Assembly: GCF_023716665.1 (NCBI RefSeq)
Contig: NZ_CP071859.1
Coordinates: forward strand, 2,170,001-2,234,000
DNA length: 64,000 nt
Direction: 5' to 3'
DNA from: Vibrio sp. SCSIO 43135
Lineage (GTDB): Bacteria; Pseudomonadota; Gammaproteobacteria; Enterobacterales; Vibrionaceae
Shown here: in pieces, positions 10,458-20,126 of the stretch
Layout: each line of letters starts with the position of its first letter
How positions within the stretch are numbered: position 1 is the stretch's first letter
The notes under the pieces: generated by a model
Told to the model about the DNA's origin: nothing
The model's input: only the letters and a program-made list of their open reading frames with translations
The model's database searches: none
Made by a program: the position numbers and the translations under genes

Positions 10458-12683
10458 TTAGATTCGCGATGCCGCAGCGTACTGCTTAAGCAAATCTGGT
10501 ACATCCAAAATCAGCGCGATGTGGCCGTCACTTGTAATTGTCGCACCCGCCATGCCAGGCGTACCTTGTAACAAGTTATCTAATGGTTTGATTACCACCT
10601 CTTCTTGGCCGATCAATGTGTCAACAACAAAGCCTACACGTTGACTACCAATTTGAACGATAACGACATGCCCATGCCCTTTACGCAGTTCAACTTGACC
10701 AGCTTGAGGGGCGAGCCAGTTTTGCAAGTAGAATAGCGGAATGGATTTCTCGCGAACAATAATAGTCAATTGACCATCAACAACGTTCGTACGACTTAAG
10801 TCAAGGTGGAAAATCTCATTCACACTTGCAAGAGGAAGAGCAAATGGGTGGCCTGCAACACCAACCATTAGTGTTGGTAAGATTGCTAAAGTAAGAGGCA
10901 CTTTGATGGTGATCTTAGTGCCTTTACCCATTTCAGAGTCAATATCAATCGAACCATTTAGTGTATTGATCGCTGTTTTCACAACGTCCATACCTACACC
11001 ACGGCCCGAAATATCAGAAATCTGCTCTTTACTTGAGAAACCAGGCATGAAGATCAAATTGAAACATTCTTTATCAGAAAGTCGCGAAGCCGCATCTTCA
11101 TCCATCACTCCGCGCTTCACCGCGATACCACGCAATTTATCCGGATCCATACCGCCGCCATCATCGACGATAGCCAGTTCGATATGATCACCCTCTTGCG
11201 AAGCAGACAGGATTACCTTACCGGTGCGAGCCTTACCAGCTGCAACACGGTCTTCAGGCATCTCGATACCATGGTCAACAGAGTTTCGCACCAAGTGAAT
11301 CAATGGATCCGCTAGAGCTTCAACTAAGTTTTTATCTAAGTCGGTATCTTCACCACGCATTTCCAGTGAGATATCTTTATTCAAACTACGAGCAAGGTCG
11401 CGTACAACTCGAGGGAAGCGGCCAAACACTTTCTTAATTGGCTGCATTCTGGTTTTCATCACCGCACCCTGCAGGTCAGCGGTGACAACATCTAGATTCG
11501 AAACCGCTTTAGACATTTCTTCGTCGTTGCTGTTTAAACCAAGACTCAATAAACGGTTACGAACCAATACAAGCTCACCGACCATATTCATAATGGTATC
11601 AAGTGTTGAAGTATCGACACGGACGGTCGCATCAGCTTGTGGCTTCTTAGTTTGTGTCGCTGGTGTCGCGGCTTCTTTTTTCGCTGGTGGCTTACTCTCT
11701 GCTTTAGGTGCTGGTTTAGGAGCCGCAGGCTTAGGAGCAGAAGCAACCGGTGTGGGAGCAGCCACAGGTGGTGGCGCAGCATTAGCCGAAACAGGTTTCG
11801 TTGCAGCATCCAGTTCTTCTGGTGAAGGGCCTTTCCCTGAACCGTGGAGTTCATCGAGTAGTTTCTCGAACTCCGCGTCAGTCATAAGATCATCACCACC
11901 TGCAGCAGGTGATGCTGCAACAGGAGGAGGTGTTGGTGCTGCTGGAGGTGGCATCGTTGATGTTTCAGCGCCAGGTGCTTTACCAGAACCATGAAGCTCA
12001 TCTAACAATTTTTCAAATTCATCGTCAGTGATGTCACCACTTAAATCCGCTGCAGGTGCAGCAGGCTCTGGAGCTGGTGGTGGAGTAGCCGCGGCGCTAG
12101 ATTGTCCAGGAGCACTACCCTGTCCATGTAACTCGTCTAGAAGCTTCTCAAATTCATCTTGAGTAATATCATCCACGGACCCCGCGTTCACCTGTGTTTC
12201 CACGGGTGCTTCTTCTACAACAGGCTCAGCTTCAACAACTGGCTCTGGGGTAGGTACTTCAGCTACAGGTTCAGGGGCGGCTTCATCTTCTGATTCTGGT
12301 TTACACAAACGATGAAGTTCATCAAGTAAGTCTTGATCCGCTGGTGTCATTTCTTCGCGTTCTTGTACTGCTTGGAACTGTTCATTGACAGTATCTAAAG
12401 CACGTAACATGGTATCCATTAAACCAGCCGTCACAGAACGCTGGCCATTTCTTAAGATATCAAACACATTCTCGGCACCATGACAGGTATCGACAAGTTC
12501 TGAAAGTGACAGGAAGCCCGCACCACCTTTAACGGTATGGAAGCCGCGGAAAATGGCATTGAGAAGGTCTCGGTCTTCTGGGTTGTTTTCAAGTTCAACT
12601 AACTGCTCAGAAAGAAGCTCAAGTATTTCACCTGCTTCAACTAAAAAGTCCTGAAGAATTTCTTCGTCTAATTCGTAGCTCAT
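10458..12683 (-). CDS. cheA: CheA, chemotaxis histidine kinase
   Basis: A 741-residue kinase phosphorylating CheY and CheB. P1 carries the phospho-His in [11 protein letters not shown] (about residue 49). A long Pro/Ala/Glu linker (about 130-340) holds three repeats of [12 protein letters not shown] (DNA 11838-12175) where a folded P2 domain would be. Dimerisation P3 starts near [19 protein letters not shown]. The P4 ATPase has [12 protein letters not shown] (N box), DDGGGMD and GRGVGMDVV (G boxes). P5 is CheW-like. In vibrios the linker also contains the LID region that binds ParP. The three repeats resemble CheY-docking peptides; see findings. Confidence 0.97.
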   Translation of the reverse strand: MSYELDEEILQDFLVEAGEILELLSEQLVELENNPEDRDLLNAIFRGFHTVKGGAGFLSLSELVDTCHGAENVFDILRNGQRSVTAGLMDTMLRALDTVNEQFQAVQEREEMTPADQDLLDELHRLCKPESEDEAAPEPVAEVPTPEPVVEAEPVVEEAPVETQVNAGSVDDITQDEFEKLLDELHGQGSAPGQSSAAATPPPAPEPAAPAADLSGDITDDEFEKLLDELHGSGKAPGAETSTMPPPAAPTPPPVAASPAAGGDDLMTDAEFEKLLDELHGSGKGPSPEELDAATKPVSANAAPPPVAAPTPVASAPKPAAPKPAPKAESKPPAKKEAATPATQTKKPQADATVRVDTSTLDTIMNMVGELVLVRNRLLSLGLNSNDEEMSKAVSNLDVVTADLQGAVMKTRMQPIKKVFGRFPRVVRDLARSLNKDISLEMRGEDTDLDKNLVEALADPLIHLVRNSVDHGIEMPEDRVAAGKARTGKVILSASQEGDHIELAIVDDGGGMDPDKLRGIAVKRGVMDEDAASRLSDKECFNLIFMPGFSSKEQISDISGRGVGMDVVKTAINTLNGSIDIDSEMGKGTKITIKVPLTLAILPTLMVGVAGHPFALPLASVNEIFHLDLSRTNVVDGQLTIIVREKSIPLFYLQNWLAPQAGQVELRKGHGHVVIVQIGSQRVGFVVDTLIGQEEVVIKPLDNLLQGTPGMAGATITSDGHIALILDVPDLLKQYAAASRI

Positions 12684-12692
12684 ACGTTACCC

Positions 12693-13412
12693 CTAAAACC
12701 CAAGACTCGAGAGTAGATCGTCTACTTCATCTTGAGATGAAACTGCGTCGGTTCGCTCGTGAGGGTTCAAAATTGGACCTTCAGGATCGACTGATGCTTT
12801 TTTCTTGTTATCGGATGCTTCTTCGGTTTGGTTAGTACCGAAAACGGTTAGGATTTCAACCAAACGACCTTCAACTTCATTCACTAAGGTGATGACACGG
12901 CGAATAATTTGACCTGTTAGGTCTTGGAAGTCTTGCGCCATCAATATCTCAGTAAGTTGCCCGCGCAACTCTGAACTGTCGCCTTCAACTTGTGATAGAA
13001 GCTCATCAATGCGATGGCAAAGCGCTTTAAACTCAGCTAATTCAATTCTGCCATGCATCAGTTCATTCCACTGTGGACGAACTTTTAACAACCCTTCATG
13101 TAGATCGTCGGCAATTGGCATACAGCGATCCACTGCGTCCATCGTTTTGTTTGCAGCAACTTCTGTTTTTTCGATCACGTATTGAAGTCGATCCCTCGCA
13201 TCGGGGATTTCGTCTTTTGCAATCTCATTCATACGCTCATCGAGATTAAAATTCTTGAGCGAATCATGTAAGTCGCGGGTAAGAGTACCTATTTCTTGAA
13301 GCATGGCGTTTTCACCACCCTCGTAGATATTCTTAACTAGCAGGTCGGCTTCTTGCTGCTGCTCTTGTTCGAGCAATTCGACAAGTTGTTTTGCCTGGTC
13401 TAATGAAATCAT
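12693..13412 (-). CDS. cheZ: CheZ, CheY-P phosphatase
   Basis: A 239-residue helical protein that dephosphorylates CheY-P. The catalytic segment MAQDFQDLTGQIIRRV (Gln near residue 172) is intact and the long helical hairpin precedes it. The last residues (SSQDEVDDLLSSLGF) are the CheY-binding tail, nearly as in E. coli. It sits between cheA (9 bases away) and cheY in the operon. Confidence 0.97.
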   Translation of the reverse strand: MISLDQAKQLVELLEQEQQQEADLLVKNIYEGGENAMLQEIGTLTRDLHDSLKNFNLDERMNEIAKDEIPDARDRLQYVIEKTEVAANKTMDAVDRCMPIADDLHEGLLKVRPQWNELMHGRIELAEFKALCHRIDELLSQVEGDSSELRGQLTEILMAQDFQDLTGQIIRRVITLVNEVEGRLVEILTVFGTNQTEEASDNKKKASVDPEGPILNPHERTDAVSSQDEVDDLLSSLGF

Positions 13413-13459
13413 CCTAATATTGGCCTTTTTGCGTTTAACTAAACGCCATAAAAACTGGC

Positions 13460-13840
13460 TTATAAGCGCTCAAAAATTTTGTCTAGTTTTTCTTTAAGAG
13501 TAGCTGCGGTAAACGGTTTAACAATGTAGCCATTTACACCAGCTTGAGCAGCTTCAATGATTTGTTCGCGTTTAGCTTCTGCTGTAATCATCAGTACAGG
13601 CAGGTGCTTAAGCTCATCATCAGCACGAATGTTCTTCAGCAAATCGATTCCTTGCATCCCTGGCATGTTCCAGTCAGTCACGACAAAATCGAAATCACCT
13701 TTCTTCAACATAGGCAATGCAGTCAGGCCGTCATCCGCTTCTTGGGTATTATTGAAGCCCAAATCGCGAAGTAGATTTTTAACGATACGGCGCATTGTTG
13801 AAAAATCGTCAACAATAAGAATTTTCATATTTTTATTCAA
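13460..13840 (-). CDS. cheY: CheY, chemotaxis response regulator
   Basis: A single receiver domain; phospho-CheY binds FliM to switch flagellar rotation. The acidic pocket (VDD), phospho-Asp ([14 protein letters not shown]), Thr (MITAEA) and Lys (VKPF) are present, and the sequence is the main CheY (CheY3-type) of vibrios. Start choice: the only good ribosome-binding site, GGAGG at 13846-13850, lies five bases before a TTG at 13840 ([12 protein letters not shown]). The first ATG is at 13828, 17 bases from it, and a GTG at 13852 overlaps the site itself. About 126 residues. Confidence 0.95.
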   Translation of the reverse strand: MNKNMKILIVDDFSTMRRIVKNLLRDLGFNNTQEADDGLTALPMLKKGDFDFVVTDWNMPGMQGIDLLKNIRADDELKHLPVLMITAEAKREQIIEAAQAGVNGYIVKPFTAATLKEKLDKIFERL

Positions 13841-13873
13841 AATTGCCTCCACTGAGTTTGATATCAGTGATTG

Positions 13874-14605
13874 TTATTCATGTTCCGTCCAAGCACTTAA
13901 TTTGGTACGTAGACGCTGCATTGATTGGCTGAGTATTTGGCTAACGCGAGACTCGCTAACACCAATAACTTCACCAATTTCTTTTAAGTTTAACTCTTCA
14001 TCATAATAGAGCGAAAGTACTAAGGCTTCACGCTCTGGTAGAGATTTTATTGATTCTATCAATGCTTTGCGGAAAGATTCGTCTGCCACACCCTTAAACG
14101 GTGTATTATCATCATCTTCCGTTGGTGCAATTGCATCATCAGAAACACCTAGATCTTCAATTCCCACTAACCGAGAACAATTAATGTCTGTTAATGCAGT
14201 GTGGTACTGATCTATCGACATATCTAGGTATTTCGCTACTTCAGCATCCGTTGGATCGCGATTTAACTCACTTTCCAAGGTCGAAATCGCCTGGCTAATT
14301 TCTCGATTATGCTTATGCACGGAGCGAGGAACCCAGTCTCCGCGCCTGATATCATCGAGCATAGCGCCACGAATACGAATGCCAGCATATGTTTCAAAGC
14401 TGGCACCTTTGCTTCCGTCGTAATTTTTTTGGGCTTCAAGCAAGCCGATCATGCCGGCTTGGATCAGGTCGTCAACCTGAACACTTGGTGGTAAGCGGCC
14501 GAGTAAATGGTGCGCAATACGTTTGACCAATACAGAGTACTTCTCCAAAAAAATCTTTTGGCTATTTTGATTAGCATATTGGTCGTAAGTCAGCGCTTTA
14601 TTCAC
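13874..14605 (-). CDS. fliA: FliA, sigma-28 flagellar sigma factor
   Basis: The sigma factor for late flagellar and chemotaxis genes, held by FlgM until hook completion. The 243-residue protein has region 2 (LLGRLPPSVQVDDLIQAGMIGLLEA, GASFETYAGIRIRGAMLDDIR), region 3 and a region 4 helix-turn-helix (LNLKEIGEVIGVSESRVSQILSQSMQRLR). Its start overlaps the flhG stop by eight bases. The operon order flhF-flhG-fliA matches other polar flagellates. Confidence 0.97.
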   Translation of the reverse strand: MNKALTYDQYANQNSQKIFLEKYSVLVKRIAHHLLGRLPPSVQVDDLIQAGMIGLLEAQKNYDGSKGASFETYAGIRIRGAMLDDIRRGDWVPRSVHKHNREISQAISTLESELNRDPTDAEVAKYLDMSIDQYHTALTDINCSRLVGIEDLGVSDDAIAPTEDDDNTPFKGVADESFRKALIESIKSLPEREALVLSLYYDEELNLKEIGEVIGVSESRVSQILSQSMQRLRTKLSAWTEHE

Positions 14606-15485
14606 TGAATGTTTCCCCTAAAATGTCTGTTCGATTTAATAATCGCTCTACAAAGAATTCTAGATGACCACTCGGAGTTTTGGGAATTGGCCAAGTAAGT
14701 GCTTTATTTGCCAACGAGCTAATTGCCAAAGCTGCTGGAGAGCGAGGAAACGCATCCACAACAATTTTTTGTTTTTTAACCGCTTGGCGTACTTTGTCAT
14801 CTAATGGAATACATGCTACGAGTTCAAGGCTCACATTCAAGAACCTCTCTGTGACCAAAGTCAACTTTGCAAATAATTCTCTACCTTCACGGTAGCTTCT
14901 GACCATATTTGCAACAACTTTGAAGCGCTGAACCTGATGTTCTTTGCTCAAAAGTTTGATCAGAGCATATGCATCAGTGATCGACGTTGGCTCATCACAT
15001 ACCACAACAACAACATCCTGAGCGGCACGTGAGAAACTGATAACCATATCAGAAATACCAGCTGCCGTATCAATTAGCAACACATCCATTTCTTCTTCGA
15101 GACTACCGAACGCTCGAATCAACCCTACATGCTGTGCATGTGAGAGTTCAGTCATACTTTGCGTGCCTGAGGTCGCTGGAATAATCTTAATTCCATGCGG
15201 TCCTTCTACAATGGTATCTTTAAGCTCGCACTCACCGGCTAAAACATGGCCCAAATTAAGTTTTGGGCGAATCCCTAGCATCACATCGATGTTAGCTAAG
15301 CCTAGATCTGCATCTAGTACCATGACGTTTTTACCTTGGCGCGCCATACTAATGGCAAGGCCTAAGGTGACATTTGATTTACCTACACCACCCTTACCGC
15401 CAGTTACGGTAATAACCTTGGTTAATGATGGTTGCGTTAAGCGGCGTAAGCCACTTGCTTGGTCATGTATCATTTTATTTGTCAT
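14598..15485 (-). CDS. flhG: FlhG (FleN/YlxH), MinD-like regulator of flagellar number
   Basis: A 295-residue MinD-type ATPase that limits polar flagellar number by acting on FlhF and on the master regulator FlrA. The N-terminal DQASGLRRL motif that stimulates the FlhF GTPase is present, followed by the Walker A (GGKGGVGKSNVTLGLA), VLDADLGLANIDVMLG and LIDTAAGISD. I start it at MTNKMIHDQ (15485), preceded by AGGCGG just past the flhF stop; an in-frame start at 15560 would lie in flhF. In vibrios FlhG is also a HubP client. Confidence 0.95.
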   Translation of the reverse strand: MTNKMIHDQASGLRRLTQPSLTKVITVTGGKGGVGKSNVTLGLAISMARQGKNVMVLDADLGLANIDVMLGIRPKLNLGHVLAGECELKDTIVEGPHGIKIIPATSGTQSMTELSHAQHVGLIRAFGSLEEEMDVLLIDTAAGISDMVISFSRAAQDVVVVVCDEPTSITDAYALIKLLSKEHQVQRFKVVANMVRSYREGRELFAKLTLVTERFLNVSLELVACIPLDDKVRQAVKKQKIVVDAFPRSPAALAISSLANKALTWPIPKTPSGHLEFFVERLLNRTDILGETFSE

Positions 15486-15498
15486 AATTTTTCGCCGC

Positions 15499-16974
15499 CT
15501 AGAGCCTCTCGTCTGAGTCACTATTCCAGTAGTGAGGCTCATTATCTGTCGACTTTTCAAGTAATTCGTTCGCTTTGGCTACCATGTATTTTGGCTGTGC
15601 TAAGACGATGTCCTCAGGTACACGCTGTCCATTTGCTATGTAAGCGACTGGCAAAGCATTTTGTACAACAACACTCACAAATTCCCCCAAGCTAAGCGAT
15701 TCATCGAGCTTGGTCATAATACAACCAGAGAGCGGGATACGTCTGAAATGCTCTATGGTTTCTTGTAGCACTTTCCTTTGCGCTGTAGCTGGCAATACAA
15801 GATAGCTATGAATCACTTCTCCACTCTCTTGCATTAACGTATCTAGTTGCTCAGACAAGCGAACATCTCGCTGTCCCATACCTGCTGTATCGACTAAGAT
15901 CAGGCGGCGATTCCGTAACTGATAAATTACATCGGCTAACTCGTTGGAATCTTTAGCAACTTTTACAGGGCATCCCATAATTCTTCCATAAATGGACAGT
16001 TGCTCATGTGCACCGATACGGTAAGTATCCGTTGTTACCAGTGCGACATTGTCTGCACCGTACTCCATCGCAGCTCTCGCGGCCAGTTTAGCAATAGTGG
16101 TCGTCTTACCTACACCAGTAGGACCAAGCAAGGCTACAATCCCACCGCGCTTTAAAATATCTTGTTTAGAGACTGGGATTTGGTCGGCAACCAAACCTAG
16201 CAACGCCTTCCAAGCTTTCGTTGGTGGCGTATCTTCGGGAATATAACAAGCCAACTGATCTGCAAGCTCAGATGACACTCCCATTCGCTCTAAACGTTTA
16301 ATAAGCATAGCTCTTAGCGGCTCACGACGTTCGACTTCTTGCCACATTAACCCTGATACTTGGTGCTCTAGAAGGCGACGAATCGAAGTCATCTCTTCTT
16401 TCATTCCTTCGAGCTCTTCATTAGGTAACGATTTATCGTTTTGGCGCTGTCTGTCGTACCTCGAAGGATCTAGGCGTGGAGGTGCTTTCTCAACTCTGCG
16501 GTCTTCTGCAATCAAGCGCGCTAAAGGAGAATCCGCCTTTGGCATGATGCTGTCGCGATCATTTTGGTCATTCTGACGTTTAAGCAGGGCAGACAGTGAA
16601 TCCTCGTTCTCGGATTTACGTACCGGCTCAGGTTCTTGTCCGTTACTGTACTGCTTAAGCATGTTGGCAAACCGTTTAGTCATTGAGTGACCGTTGTCTG
16701 CTCCAGCTTTGAGGCTTACTTTATCATCCTCGAGCTGCCGCTGAGCGGGCTTATGAGAAGCCACAGATGATGCCTGAGTGTAGTTATTTCTCGGACGAGA
16801 GCTATAGGCATTTGCTGAACGTTCATTGGCTTGCTCACCATCAACTGCGGCAACAATTTCAACGCCACCTGCGACTTTTTTGTTAGACATGATCACGGCA
16901 TCAGCACCAAGTTCTTCTTTGACTTGGAGCAAAGCGGTACGCATATCTTTGGCAAAAAATCGTTTAATCTTCAA
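15499..16974 (-). CDS. flhF: FlhF, SRP-type GTPase for polar flagellum placement
   Basis: A 491-residue SRP/FtsY-family GTPase that marks the pole and recruits the first basal-body parts. It has a basic N-terminal B domain (MKIKRFFAKDMRTALLQVKEELG), a charged linker (about residues 60-210), then N and G domains with the P-loop (LLGPTGVGKTTTIAKLAA), ALVTTDTYRIGAHEQL, LVDTAGMGQRD and CIMTKLDES. It lies downstream of flhA and overlaps nothing; flhG follows after 13 bases. Confidence 0.96.
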   Translation of the reverse strand: MKIKRFFAKDMRTALLQVKEELGADAVIMSNKKVAGGVEIVAAVDGEQANERSANAYSSRPRNNYTQASSVASHKPAQRQLEDDKVSLKAGADNGHSMTKRFANMLKQYSNGQEPEPVRKSENEDSLSALLKRQNDQNDRDSIMPKADSPLARLIAEDRRVEKAPPRLDPSRYDRQRQNDKSLPNEELEGMKEEMTSIRRLLEHQVSGLMWQEVERREPLRAMLIKRLERMGVSSELADQLACYIPEDTPPTKAWKALLGLVADQIPVSKQDILKRGGIVALLGPTGVGKTTTIAKLAARAAMEYGADNVALVTTDTYRIGAHEQLSIYGRIMGCPVKVAKDSNELADVIYQLRNRRLILVDTAGMGQRDVRLSEQLDTLMQESGEVIHSYLVLPATAQRKVLQETIEHFRRIPLSGCIMTKLDESLSLGEFVSVVVQNALPVAYIANGQRVPEDIVLAQPKYMVAKANELLEKSTDNEPHYWNSDSDERL

Positions 16975-17005
16975 AGTAGATGTCCATTTAAGAATTGGTT
17001 AACAA

Positions 17006-19099
17006 TCAATTTCCAACTGCCTGTACAATTCGTATTTGTTTCTCATCTGGAATTTCTTGGTAAGACAGAACCCGAAGCGATGGGATCGTGTTCTTAACAA
17101 ATTTCGCGAGTGTCGAGCGCAATACCCCAGAAGTAAGGAGTACAGCAGGCTCACCTTTAAGTTCTTGATCTTGAGTTGCTTGACTCAAAGAAGACTGCAG
17201 TCTTTCCGCTAAACCAGGTTCAATGCCTGCCGATTCTCCACCGGATGCTTGCATGGTCTGATGCAATATTTGTTCCAGCTCAGGAATCAAGGTAATAACA
17301 GGTAATTCTGGCTCTATCCCATTGATTTCCTGAACGATCAGGCGTTTCAAGGAAATACGGACTGCTGCGGTCAAAATGTCGGGTTCTTGACTCTTCGTTG
17401 AGTATTCGGACAAAGTTTGAACAATGGTACGAATATCACGAATCGGAATCGCTTCGTTAAGTAAGTTCTGCAGTACTTTAACCACCACACCAAGCTGGAG
17501 TTGATCAGGTACAAAGTTCTCCACCAACTTCGGTGCGCTGCGCGATAGCATTTCAAGTAGATTTTGAACTTCTTCATGTCCAATAAGCTGAGATGCGTTG
17601 TTGGTCAGTAACTGACTCAAGTGTGTAGCAAGTACCGTTGACGAATCGACTACGGTATAGCCCAATGCCTGAGCGTGTTCTCGTTGCTCTTCTTTAATCC
17701 AAACAGCTTCTAAGCCAAAAGCAGGGTCAATAGTTGGCTCACCCTCAATCATTCCATACACTTGCCCCGGGTTAATCGCAAGCTCTTGGTCTGGGCGAAT
17801 TTCAGCTTCACCGACTGCCACGCCCATTAAAGTGATTCGATAACTATTTGGGGTTAACTCAAGGTTGTCGCGAATATGTACCGCTGGAATGAGAAAACCG
17901 AAATCTTGCGACAGTTTTTTACGAACGCCTTTAACGCGTTCAAGTAGTTCCCCACCTTGGTCACGATCCACCAAAGGAATCAATCGGTACCCCACTTCTA
18001 GGCCAATAACATCGACGGGTTGAACATCATCCCAAGACAGTTCTTTTTGAGTAGGTGCTTCGGCTTCTTTTTTAACCGGAAGTTTGGCTTCTTCTGCTTC
18101 TTTTTTCTGCTTACGCGTTATCCAGTACGCCCAACCACCAGCCATCGCAGCAAGCAGCAAGAACGCAAAGTGCGGCATGCCAGGAACAATCCCCATGACA
18201 CCCAAAATACCTGCCGTAATCATCAGCGCTTTAGGGTTGTCGAACATCTGGAATACGACCTGTTGCCCCATGTCCTCGTCCGTGTTCTGACGAGTCACCA
18301 TAATCGCAGCACCAATAGAAAGAAGTAGTGATGGTATTTGCGCCACTAGACCATCACCGATAGTCAATAGCGTGTAGATTTCAATCGCGTCACCGAAACC
18401 TAGCCCGTATTGAGCCATACCAATCGATAGACCACCGATGATGTTGATAAATAGGATCAAGATACCGGCTATCGCGTCACCTTTAACAAACTTAGAGGCA
18501 CCATCCATAGAGCCGTAGAAATCCGCTTCTTTTGTCACTTCAAATCGACGTGTTCGCGCCTGCTCTTGATCAATCAACCCCGCGTTTAGGTCGGCATCAA
18601 TCGCCATTTGTTTACCCGGTAAGGCGTCCAACGTGAATCGCGCGCTTACCTCGGAAATACGCCCTGCACCTTTTGTTACAACCATGAAGTTGATGATCAT
18701 TAAGATAAGGAAGACCACTAGACCAACGGCGTAATTACCACCAATAACAACGTTACCAAATGCCTCGATCACGCTACCCGCAGCCCCTGGCCCCTCGTGG
18801 CCATGCAGCAAAACTACACGAGTTGAAGCAACGTTGAGCGCTAGACGCAGCAGAGTCGCAATAAGTAGTACTGTCGGAAATGCAGCAAAATCTAGTGGAC
18901 GCCTGGTGTACACAGTCACCAATAGCACCACCATCGCTAGTGCAATATTAAAGGTAAAAGACAGATCGAGAACAAATGCAGGTATTGGCAGGACAACCAT
19001 CGCCAATGTAGCGAGAACCATGACTGGCGCGCCAATAGCCGGCATCGCTCGCTGTGGAATTGAAGGCAGTTTATCCGCAAATGGAAGTGAAAATTTCAT
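17006..19099 (-). CDS. flhA: FlhA, flagellar type III export gate protein
   Basis: A 697-residue export-gate component: eight N-terminal membrane helices (residues about 20-330) with the conserved FHIPEP-type segment (GRISEVSARFTLDALPGKQMAIDADLNAG region), then a cytoplasmic domain that binds chaperone-substrate complexes and forms a nonameric ring. The length is standard. It is the first gene of the operon that runs through cheW; a candidate sigma-54 promoter lies 60-75 bases upstream. Confidence 0.97.
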   Translation of the reverse strand: MKFSLPFADKLPSIPQRAMPAIGAPVMVLATLAMVVLPIPAFVLDLSFTFNIALAMVVLLVTVYTRRPLDFAAFPTVLLIATLLRLALNVASTRVVLLHGHEGPGAAGSVIEAFGNVVIGGNYAVGLVVFLILMIINFMVVTKGAGRISEVSARFTLDALPGKQMAIDADLNAGLIDQEQARTRRFEVTKEADFYGSMDGASKFVKGDAIAGILILFINIIGGLSIGMAQYGLGFGDAIEIYTLLTIGDGLVAQIPSLLLSIGAAIMVTRQNTDEDMGQQVVFQMFDNPKALMITAGILGVMGIVPGMPHFAFLLLAAMAGGWAYWITRKQKKEAEEAKLPVKKEAEAPTQKELSWDDVQPVDVIGLEVGYRLIPLVDRDQGGELLERVKGVRKKLSQDFGFLIPAVHIRDNLELTPNSYRITLMGVAVGEAEIRPDQELAINPGQVYGMIEGEPTIDPAFGLEAVWIKEEQREHAQALGYTVVDSSTVLATHLSQLLTNNASQLIGHEEVQNLLEMLSRSAPKLVENFVPDQLQLGVVVKVLQNLLNEAIPIRDIRTIVQTLSEYSTKSQEPDILTAAVRISLKRLIVQEINGIEPELPVITLIPELEQILHQTMQASGGESAGIEPGLAERLQSSLSQATQDQELKGEPAVLLTSGVLRSTLAKFVKNTIPSLRVLSYQEIPDEKQIRIVQAVGN

Positions 19100-19160
19100 A
19101 GCTCAGCTGGCGGTCTCGATTGAAAATATTGATTAGTATTGAATTACTTAAATCAGGAAT

Positions 19161-19174
19161 GCAAAAATTAGTCC
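19161..19174 (-). promoter_or_regulatory. Candidate sigma-54 promoter for flhA operon
   Basis: On the minus strand GG-N10-GC (GGACTAATTTTTGC) fits the minimal -24/-12 spacing with TTTGC at -12; the -24 box matches poorly beyond GG. It would place the start of transcription near 19150, about 50 bases before flhA. In Vibrio this operon is known to be sigma-54 dependent; the site assignment is inference. Confidence 0.4.
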
Positions 19175-19273
19175 GCTTTACATCGTCAAAATAATGGCTG
19201 GCTAGGTTTTGTACCAGAGTAAGATAAATTAGCCGAAACCTAAGCAACGACTAACCAAATCTAAAGCACTGTC

Positions 19274-19292
19274 AGAGAACTGGCTGTTCTCT
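19274..19292 (-). terminator. Weak hairpin after sixA
   Basis: AGAGAAC/GTTCTCT (7 bp, 5-base loop) ten bases after the sixA stop. No clear T tract follows on the minus strand, so termination is uncertain. Confidence 0.35.
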
Positions 19293-19301
19293 ACCGCTCT
19301 A

Positions 19302-19766
19302 TTAAGGATGGATATGCCAACTTTGTTGACCAGACTGACTTGCCGGTTCGAAGTCAATACACATGAGGCCGGACGTTGGGAACATTGGAGGAACCATGTC
19401 AGTCACGAACTCTGCAGAGAGATATCCAACAAGTGGTAGATGGGACACTAGCAGCACCGATTGTAAGTTTTCAACTTCAATCAAAGCGGAAACATAGTCA
19501 AACACTTGTTCAGATTGACCATAGGGAGTGATATCTTCACTGGTTTCTACACTTTTGGCTGTAAAGTGTTGCCCAATAGCTTCCCAAGTTTGCTGTGCTC
19601 TTAGGTAGGGACTGACAAGTACCTTGTCAAACTCATGAAAACCTTGCTCGCGACAAGCACGGGCTACTGAGATCGATGCATCTCGACCTCGTTCAGTAAG
19701 AGGGCGCTCAGCATCAGAGGAAGCAAAATGCTCCGCTTCTCCGTGGCGCATAATGAATATTTTCAT
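19302..19766 (-). CDS. sixA: SixA, phosphohistidine phosphatase
   Basis: A 154-residue histidine phosphatase related to E. coli SixA, which removes phosphate from histidines of phosphorelay or PTS proteins. The RHG motif (MRHGEAEHFA) opens the protein, with the second catalytic His in LLVSHLPLVGYL near residue 107. The gene stands alone between flhA and the divergent peptidase gene. Confidence 0.92.
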   Translation of the reverse strand: MKIFIMRHGEAEHFASSDAERPLTERGRDASISVARACREQGFHEFDKVLVSPYLRAQQTWEAIGQHFTAKSVETSEDITPYGQSEQVFDYVSALIEVENLQSVLLVSHLPLVGYLSAEFVTDMVPPMFPTSGLMCIDFEPASQSGQQSWHIHP

Positions 19767-20126
19767 TCTTGGTTCCTAAACTACTTGTATTTATATCTGG
19801 CAGTCTTTTGCTGCTCTTTCTATTCCGACGGATTCTTAGCTACGCAAAGCAGTTCGATCCAATACACGCAGTCACCCTCATAATAAACCGCTAAAGAGAC
19901 TCGGTTTTGGGGTGTGTGGGTATAACAATAATTATATCAACAACCTTGCTAATTACGCTGACTTTTTTAACAATCTATTAAAACGCTATGACCTACGTAG
20001 CGTTTATGATTATTTAACCCTGCCCTATATTTGCAGCTCTCTGTTTCATAGTCATAATTGAACAATAACTGATAATTACGCGTTATGCCTTTTGAGTCAT
20101 AAAAAGGCACTTTTCGGAGAATTGCT
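19767..20126. other. 360-base divergent intergenic region, sixA / M16 peptidase
   Basis: No coding sequence is credible here. It must hold promoters for both neighbours, but no strong -35/-10 pair stands out. An inverted repeat AAACGCTA/TAGCGTTT (19982-19989 and 19999-20006, 9-base loop) is followed by AT-rich DNA and could be an operator or an RNA hairpin; I cannot decide. Confidence 0.5.
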
